From contig CAMPOT010000001.1 in assembly GCA_946892665.1 (NCBI GenBank), positions 248,001-312,000 on the forward strand: a stretch of 64,000 bases of DNA. Direction: 5' to 3'. Source of the stretch: Chryseobacterium sp. Marseille-Q5410 (lineage in GTDB: Bacteria > Bacteroidota > Bacteroidia > Flavobacteriales > Weeksellaceae). Position numbers and translations under genes: made by a program. Positions 59,025 through 64,000 of this stretch are shown one piece after another. The notes beneath the pieces are model-generated. The model did not search any database. It saw only the letters and a list, made by a program, of their open reading frames with translations, and was not told where the DNA came from. Every line of letters begins with the position of its first letter. The first letter of the stretch is position 1.

Positions 59025-61751
59025 ATGAAGTCTTTCTTTACATTTTTCTATTTTTTATTATTTTCTGTTTTTGCTAATGCACAAACTACGGTTTCCGGAA
59101 AAATTACGGATTCGGATGGGCAACCAATTCCCAGTGCAAGTGTAACTGTGGAAGAACAGGGCAAAGACGCCATCATGGCTTATTCCATTACCAATTCTAA
59201 GGGGGAATATAAAGTGACTTTCACTTCTGCTGAACAAAATGTAGAGCTGAAAGCCAAAGCATTTAACCAAAAACCATTTTTAAAAATTATTAAAAATGAG
59301 AATCAAAACCTCAGTTTCACGATGGATTCCGATGCCACAGAAATTAAAGAAGTGAAACTGAAGACCAAACTCATAACTAAAAAAGGAGATACCATTTCTT
59401 ATGACTTGAAAGCTTTTGAAAGTAAAGCAGATCGTACTTTGGCAGACGTTTTAAAGAAAATACCAGGAATTGAAGTGAATGGCGATGGTTCGGTGCTTTA
59501 TCAGGGCGAACCAATCAATAAATTCTATGTGAATGGGAAAGATTTAATGGAAGGCGGTTACGGAACAGTAAACAATTCGTTGCCCAAAGATGCGGTACAA
59601 AAAGTAGAAGTGATGGAAAATCACCAACCCGTAAAAATTCTTCAAGATAAAGTTCCTTCGGAAAATGCAGCCTTAAACGTGGTGTTGAAGAAAACGGTAA
59701 CCATGACGGGCAGGGGAGAAGTTGGTGTAGGAATAGATCCACTACTTTGGAATGTGAAGCTCACGCCGATGTTCTTCGGACAAAAAAACCAATGGGTGGT
59801 GAATTATAAAGCCAATAATAATGGCGAAAGCGTAGAGAAAGAAGGCAATCTTTTAGGTTTCGGAAACCGATGGGAAGGAAGACGAAGCCAGGCCTCGCAA
59901 AAAAGCTGGACTAACCTCGAAACCGCCGATGTTCCGAGTGTTCCGGAGAAAAGATATTTGCAAAATAATGTTCATTATTTCTCGGCAAATTTATTGACCA
60001 ATCCTTTTAAAAATAGAGAATGGGAACTGAAAGCCAACGCAAGTTATACCAACAACAGCATCGAAAGAAATGATAACAAAGTTGAAATCTTCCAAGTAGG
60101 ATCGCCGAGATTAACCAGCGGAGGAGAGTTGACCTCTTTTACGGCTAATAATTTCTACACCAATGCGGTAAAAGGAGAATTGATTTTTACGAAAAATGCG
60201 AAAAAAGGATTCTTTAAAAACACCACAACTTGGAATGGTTTCTGGAACGAAAGCGACGCGATTACCCAAAGAAATACCATCAATGAAGATGTTTTAGGAA
60301 ATACGTATGCTGAAAATCACTCTTCAGCGCAAGGCTTACATTCGCCTTCAGGAATGATTCAAAACTCATTAAGCACTATTTTACCTTGGAAAGAAAAGCT
60401 TCTCAACGTGATGAGTTATTTCAGTTATCAAACCGATAAACAAACATTGACCATCAATCCATCTTCTTACCTGAATATGGGCGGAAATTTCCCTGAAGCG
60501 GATCAGTTCAATATTTCCCAACAGTTTGCAAAATCAAATACATTGCTTGCGAATCATTCTGCTTCGGTAGGTTTTACTTACAAAAAATTCACTTTCACCC
60601 CGGAAATCGGACTGAATATGAGTTTCAATAATTTGGAATCGGTTTTATTGGGCGAAAATATTAATTTGCATAGCTACGGATCTGAATATGAGAATGATAT
60701 GGAATGGAATGAATTACAACCATATACTCAAGTTGGCGTTAATTATAAAGCTAGTAATTTCAATTTAAGTCTCAATTTGCCACTGAATTTTTATGGAATT
60801 ACCTATAAAGACAACATAAGAAACCAGTATTTGGACAATAATAAAACGGTTTTCGAGCCGAGTTTTTTTGCTACTTACGATTTTGCTTCGTTTTTCAAAT
60901 GGTGGGTTTTTGCCAATCAATCGTATGATTTCGGAAACTTCGGATTTTTATATGGTGGGAAAATGCTCACCTCGCCTTTGGGACTTACGATGAGGTATGA
61001 TGCACAAAATCCTTTGATGCCGGAATATCTTTCCAGAAATTTGGGAACCCGTTTAGAATACAGAAATCCGCTGAACAACCTGTTTTTTAACGTGCGATTT
61101 GGTTACAACACCAATGACAGGAACATTATCGAAAAATTCACCGGGCAGGGCTTCAGTTCACAATTGTCATTAGCAGCGATTGATAATAAGGTAATTTCCC
61201 GAACACAGAGCGCGGAAATAGGGAAATATTTCCCGAAATTCAAGACCAATGCTTCATTAAGTTTTTCGAACAGCAATAGCAACGGATTTACTTTCTATAA
61301 TGATTTGCAAAGAACAAAAGCAAACCGCCAAAATGTAGGATTTAAGTTTAATAACACTTATTTTTCTTGGTTAAGTGTAGATTACAACATCTCGTTGAAC
61401 TGGACAGAAAACATCAACGAATCTTTCAATATTTCACAGAAAAATTCCGGGTGGAGCCACAATCTTGCCGCTTATGTTTATCCAATGGAAAATCACACCA
61501 TTGGTTTTTTCTGGGACGATTTGAATACAAAATCCGGAAGTGAAAGTTACCGAAACTCTTTCTACGACCTTTCTTACCAATATACTTGGTCTAAAAAGAA
61601 AATCGATTTTGAAATCAAATGGTTAAACATCGGAAACAAAAAAGTCTTTGAAGATATTTCCTACAGTCCGGAATTTTTGTTGACGACCAAACGAACCATG
61701 TACATTCGTCCTAGCCAAGTAATGTTTACCGTGAAATTTAATTTTAAATAA
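59025..61751 (+). CDS. Outer-membrane beta-barrel protein with carboxypeptidase-regulatory-like domain
   Basis: 908 aa with signal peptide KSFFTFFYFLLFSVFANAQ. The CarboxypepD_reg-like domain (about 20-100: TTVSGKITDSDGQPIPSASV) is followed by a plug-like region (ADVLKKIPGIEVNGDGSVLY, GEPINKFYVNGKDLMEGGYG, DAVQKVEVMENHQPVKIL) typical of the OMP_b-brl/TonB-dependent-receptor superfamily. Beyond that is a large barrel ending MFTVKFNFK. It is not a SusC. It lies about 600 bp before the GLPGLI gene and shares a promoter motif with it. Beta-barrels of this type are often found next to GLPGLI proteins; the transported cargo is unknown. Confidence 0.88.
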   Translation: MKSFFTFFYFLLFSVFANAQTTVSGKITDSDGQPIPSASVTVEEQGKDAIMAYSITNSKGEYKVTFTSAEQNVELKAKAFNQKPFLKIIKNENQNLSFTMDSDATEIKEVKLKTKLITKKGDTISYDLKAFESKADRTLADVLKKIPGIEVNGDGSVLYQGEPINKFYVNGKDLMEGGYGTVNNSLPKDAVQKVEVMENHQPVKILQDKVPSENAALNVVLKKTVTMTGRGEVGVGIDPLLWNVKLTPMFFGQKNQWVVNYKANNNGESVEKEGNLLGFGNRWEGRRSQASQKSWTNLETADVPSVPEKRYLQNNVHYFSANLLTNPFKNREWELKANASYTNNSIERNDNKVEIFQVGSPRLTSGGELTSFTANNFYTNAVKGELIFTKNAKKGFFKNTTTWNGFWNESDAITQRNTINEDVLGNTYAENHSSAQGLHSPSGMIQNSLSTILPWKEKLLNVMSYFSYQTDKQTLTINPSSYLNMGGNFPEADQFNISQQFAKSNTLLANHSASVGFTYKKFTFTPEIGLNMSFNNLESVLLGENINLHSYGSEYENDMEWNELQPYTQVGVNYKASNFNLSLNLPLNFYGITYKDNIRNQYLDNNKTVFEPSFFATYDFASFFKWWVFANQSYDFGNFGFLYGGKMLTSPLGLTMRYDAQNPLMPEYLSRNLGTRLEYRNPLNNLFFNVRFGYNTNDRNIIEKFTGQGFSSQLSLAAIDNKVISRTQSAEIGKYFPKFKTNASLSFSNSNSNGFTFYNDLQRTKANRQNVGFKFNNTYFSWLSVDYNISLNWTENINESFNISQKNSGWSHNLAAYVYPMENHTIGFFWDDLNTKSGSESYRNSFYDLSYQYTWSKKKIDFEIKWLNIGNKKVFEDISYSPEFLLTTKRTMYIRPSQVMFTVKFNFK

Positions 61752-61956
61752 GGTATAGGATATTGCGCGATGTTGAGCAGTTTTTAATTCTATATCATTT
61801 AGATTTTTTTGGTAACAGTAAAACATATTCCGGCGATTTTCAAGTTTACAAAAAGTAGTCGTAGAAATCATATTGTTGTTCGATACGAATTAGAAAAAGC
61901 ACCGAGAATTTACTTCTGAAAATCAAAAACAAAACAATCGAAATAATTCCATAAAA

Positions 61957-61986
61957 ATTCCCGCTTTACCAAAACAAAGCGGGAAT
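61957..61986 (-). terminator. Minus-strand terminator of a lost gene
   Basis: An 11-bp perfect stem ATTCCCGCTTT/AAAGCGGGAAT with an 8-nt loop, followed on minus by five T. It lies 31 bp beyond the remnant stop. Confidence 0.75.
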
Positions 61987-62016
61987 CCATCATTTAATTA
62001 ACTTATCTAAAAACAA

Positions 62017-62100
62017 CTAAAACATTTGTTCATCGGCACTTTGTCCGTAGCTTCCCGGAACGGGAATTTCATTCAATTTATAATAACACAATATGCGCTG
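62017..62100 (-). pseudogene. Remnant of a gene's C-terminus
   Basis: A 27-codon minus-strand fragment ending YYKLNEIPVPGSYGQSADEQ then MF and a stop. It is preceded in frame by a stop and has no start codon. The residue pattern (PVPGSYGQSADEQ) looks like a protein end, and a terminator follows at 61957-61986. The parent family is not recognised. Confidence 0.4.
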
Positions 62101-62303
62101 TTAGTCGTATTAATTTCATTTCGAGCGTAATCATTTCGACCGTGCAAAAATTTTTTGCTGAATTTTGCGGTGGTTTCGTCTTATTGCTTGAGCTCTTCTT
62201 TGACATTTGGTAAGATGTTCATACCCAAAATTTTATGGGATAAAGTTACTGTGTTTAGATGAATGTTCAATAATAAAAAATAATAAAATTTTCTTAAAAA
62301 AAA

Positions 62304-62330
62304 TGTAACAAAAACATTATCTTAGTTACT
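62304..62330 (+). promoter_or_regulatory. Putative alternative-sigma promoter (TGTAAC-N17-TACT)
   Basis: TGTAACAAAAACA at 62304-62316 and TACT at 62327-62330, identical in motif and spacing to 58980-59006. The GLPGLI start is 47 nt from the first base. Confidence 0.55.
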
Positions 62331-62350
62331 AATATTTAAAATTAAGAAAA

Positions 62351-63247
62351 ATGAAAAAATTATTGTCTTTAGTGCTTCTTACCGCATTTTTTGTGGGTAA
62401 TGCACAGGAAACTGCAAACCGGTTTTTCTACGAACTTACCTTTAAACCAAAGAAAGAAGCGGAAACTACAGAAAAAGTGATGACTGTTTTGGACATCACA
62501 AAAGATAAATCCATCTACAGAGATTACACGATTTTGGCTCAAGATTCTATTTTGAAAGTTCAGGTCGAAGCGATGCAGAAATCGGGTGTTTTCAAAGATT
62601 TATCAAAATCCATCACCCAACCGAAATTTGCTTTCAAAGTGAGAAAAGCTTATCCTTCAATGAAGTACACGTATAGCGAAACCATTTCCAGCGGATTTAG
62701 TCCTATTGAAATAGCATATTCTGGCGATGCAAAAATTGCTTGGAAAATTGATCCTTCTGCAAAACAAACGATCGGCGCTTACAAAGCTCAAAAAGCAACA
62801 GCAGACTTCGGTGGACGCCAATGGACAGCGTGGTTTACCAATGATATTCCGTTTCAGGATGGGCCGTACAAATTCAGTGGATTGCCTGGACTTATTGTAA
62901 AAATTGAAGATTCCGGTAAAAATTATTCATGGGAATTAAAAGGAAATAAAAAAATCGAAAATTACAGCGAAGTTCCTTACATTGAAACCGTATCTTTTGG
63001 CGGTGCACCAAAATTGACCGAAGTTTCCAAAGAAAAATTCGAGAAAACTTACAACGATTACAAAAAAGACCCTTTTGCTACCGCAAGACCCATGTTGAAG
63101 CCGGAAATGCTTTCCCAAAAAATGCCTGGTAGCGATATAACCATCGGAGAAATGGTAAAACAGCAGGAAAAAACGTTGAAAGAATTTTACGAATCCAACA
63201 ACAATCCTATTGAAATTGAAACTGCTCCGGCGAAATCCGGCAAATAA
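62351..63247 (+). CDS. GLPGLI-family exported protein
   Basis: 298 aa with signal peptide KKLLSLVLLTAFFVGNAQ. The family name motif is present as FSGLPGLIVKI, preceded by QTIGAYKAQKATADFGGRQWTAWFTNDIPFQDGPYKF. This is the typical GLPGLI layout: a beta-rich lipocalin-like body that ends with LKPEMLSQKM and a Lys-rich tail. The function of the family is unknown; members are frequent in Bacteroidota and usually lie beside TonB-dependent-receptor-type barrels, as here. It is followed by a hairpin terminator. Confidence 0.93.
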   Translation: MKKLLSLVLLTAFFVGNAQETANRFFYELTFKPKKEAETTEKVMTVLDITKDKSIYRDYTILAQDSILKVQVEAMQKSGVFKDLSKSITQPKFAFKVRKAYPSMKYTYSETISSGFSPIEIAYSGDAKIAWKIDPSAKQTIGAYKAQKATADFGGRQWTAWFTNDIPFQDGPYKFSGLPGLIVKIEDSGKNYSWELKGNKKIENYSEVPYIETVSFGGAPKLTEVSKEKFEKTYNDYKKDPFATARPMLKPEMLSQKMPGSDITIGEMVKQQEKTLKEFYESNNNPIEIETAPAKSGK

Positions 63248-63275
63248 AAATTCATATACACTAAATTATTATTTT

Positions 63276-63307
63276 ACCCGAGAACGCTTTGTTTTCGGGT
63301 TTTTTTA
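63276..63307 (+). terminator. Terminator after the GLPGLI gene
   Basis: A stem ACCCGAGA/TTTTCGGGT region of 8 bp (one G-T pair), loop of 9 nt, then a T-run. Confidence 0.85.
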
Positions 63308-63359
63308 TGAAGTATATCAGTTTACGGCATTTGCTTATTTAGATTTAATTTAAATAACG

Positions 63360-63367
63360 TATCTTTG
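63360..63367 (+). promoter_or_regulatory. -7 promoter box for feoA-feoB
   Basis: TATCTTTG, 19 nt upstream of the TTG start of feoA. No Fur-box-like palindrome is obvious. Confidence 0.55.
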
Positions 63368-63386
63368 CTAGCAAAATAATTGAGTC

Positions 63387-63638
63387 TTGAAAAGAGATAA
63401 TTCTAATAAATTATGCTGTTTCCCGAAAGGTAAAAATGGAAAAGTTCTTGGTTACGAAAACGAGGACCTGAAGATGCCCAACAAAATTATCGAGATGGGA
63501 CTTCTCCCGGAAACCGTTTTCAGAATCCTTTATCAAGCACCCTTTAAAGGTCCGCTTTATATCGAATTCGGCGATGAAAAAAGCAGAATTGCTCTTCGAG
63601 AAGAGGAAGCAACATTTATTATTGTAGAAGCTGTGTAA
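63387..63638 (+). CDS. feoA: FeoA-type ferrous iron transport accessory protein
   Basis: An 83-aa cytosolic SH3-like protein. It starts at TTG (63387), since no ATG precedes LGYENEDLKMPNKIIEMGLL, the conserved FeoA N-terminal block (LxxxxxRL/MGL). TVFRILYQAPFKGPLYIEFG and REEEATFIIVEAV form the remaining strands. It stimulates FeoB-mediated Fe(II) uptake. Its TAA overlaps the feoB ATG (TAATG), the usual feoA-feoB coupling. Confidence 0.9.
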   Translation: MKRDNSNKLCCFPKGKNGKVLGYENEDLKMPNKIIEMGLLPETVFRILYQAPFKGPLYIEFGDEKSRIALREEEATFIIVEAV

Positions 63639-64000
63639 TGCAAAAATCTTCCAAAAACAAACAGATACTTTTGGTCGGAAACCCGAATGTAGGAAAATCC
63701 ACCGTTTTTAATTTGCTTTGTAACAAAAAGCAAAAAACCGGAAATTATGCCGGCGTCACCGTAGCCAGCCATTCCGGAAATTACCACTACAAAGGCGAAA
63801 ACGTAGAAGTTATCGATTTGCCAGGTTCGTACAGCGTTTATCCCACCTCCGAGGATGAAGCGATTTTTTCTAAATTTCTGATAGAAGAACAGCAAAATTA
63901 TTCCGGTGTTGTTTATATTTTGGAAGCCTTGAGCATCAAGCGAGGTTTGCTTCTTTTTCAGCAAATTCAGGATTTGGGAATTCCCATTTTACTGGTGGTG
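63638..64000 (+). CDS. feoB: Ferrous iron transporter FeoB, N-terminal GTPase, 3' end cut by window
   Basis: The first 121 residues of an intact reading frame running off the window. The N-terminal G domain has G1 ILLVGNPNVGKSTVFNLL, G2 GNYAGVTVASHSG, and G3 EVIDLPGSYSVYP, identical in pattern to FeoB NFeoB domains. The transmembrane part lies outside. It takes up Fe(II) across the inner membrane. The start overlaps the feoA stop. Confidence 0.95.
   Translation, partial: MQKSSKNKQILLVGNPNVGKSTVFNLLCNKKQKTGNYAGVTVASHSGNYHYKGENVEVIDLPGSYSVYPTSEDEAIFSKFLIEEQQNYSGVVYILEALSIKRGLLLFQQIQDLGIPILLVV

Larger units (their letters stand above)
61752..62350. other. Intergenic region with decayed gene end
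   Basis: 599 bases between the barrel gene and the GLPGLI gene. It contains a minus-strand hairpin terminator, a 28-codon coding remnant ending at 62017 and the alternative-sigma promoter of the GLPGLI gene. I see no intact gene; it resembles the site of a degraded gene. Confidence 0.6.

Noticed and set aside
62052-62066. TTCCCG-GAA-CGGGAA palindrome as an operator
   Set aside because: It falls inside the coding remnant at the VPG codons (GTTCCGGGA) and is better explained by codon composition.
1-64000. CRISPR array, prophage, integron or insertion sequence
   Set aside because: No regularly spaced repeats, transposase, integrase or phage structural genes were seen; gene content is housekeeping throughout.
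1-64000. tRNA or rRNA genes and known riboswitches in the intergenic gaps
   Set aside because: None of the gaps shows a cloverleaf, a CCA end, rRNA-like sequence or a riboswitch core that I could recognise by eye; a covariance-model scan would be decisive.

Overview
The window looks like a piece of chromosome from a low-GC member of the Bacteroidota, most likely class Flavobacteriia close to Chryseobacterium/Kaistella (Weeksellaceae). That placement is an inference from gene content: gldH and a sprE/porW-type gene (gliding and type IX secretion), a fused murF-alr, GLPGLI and 2TM-domain proteins, a long-form L25, and many promoters with the Bacteroidota -7 box TAnnTTTG. I see no prophage, insertion sequence, CRISPR array, rRNA or tRNA gene. 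The region is mostly housekeeping genes with modest lineage-specific envelope loci.

Layout. 1-5155 (minus): a truncated TonB-like protein, rplY, prs, and an ompP1/FadL - SGNH-lipoprotein operon. 5547-9707 (plus): ricT-gldH-PBP1A. 9781-16305: selO, a multi-pass membrane protein, sodC, a TonB-dependent receptor and a small exported protein. 16487-22336: mnmA convergent with a LytTR two-component operon (histidine kinase fused to a 2TM domain, a free 2TM protein, the regulator), then a tail-specific protease. 22473-30521: surE, guaC, an unknown exported protein, a GNAT enzyme, then fabG, hdeD, rsmI, a MurC-like ligase and an unknown protein on minus. 30580-39099 (plus): tdk, murF-alr, a patatin/beta-barrel protein, ybeY, mnmG and a methyltransferase. 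39242-40432: pgk. 41072-47225 (plus): rpiB, rnr, LysE-type exporter, LD-carboxypeptidase, YraN, SDR and tsaB. 47287-51688 (minus): sprE/porW, maf, kdsC and DUF2520. 51795-55442 (plus): an ECF sigma factor with its small partners, then lepA. 55656-64000: a 53-codon small gene, M14 peptidase, JmjC/cupin protein, outer-membrane beta-barrel protein, GLPGLI protein and feoA-feoB (cut by the window end).

The most notable non-coding signals suggest that the chromosomal origin lies here. mnmG is flanked by two parS-type ParB sites: a perfect 16-mer inside a 20-bp palindrome at 36277-36296, and a 15/16 match at 38206-38221. A 639-bp AT-rich gap between divergent pgk and rpiB holds two perfect DnaA boxes plus several one-mismatch boxes. 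Other non-coding signals are an identical 13-mer (TGTAACAAAAACA) 45-47 nt upstream of the beta-barrel gene and the GLPGLI gene, suggesting one alternative sigma factor drives both; two side-by-side MITE-like repeats at 57615-57939; a four-copy 11-bp tandem repeat upstream of guaC; a remnant coding end with its own terminator at 61957-62100; and several genes whose promoter box overlaps the longest possible start, which fixes the true start codon or implies leaderless mRNA.
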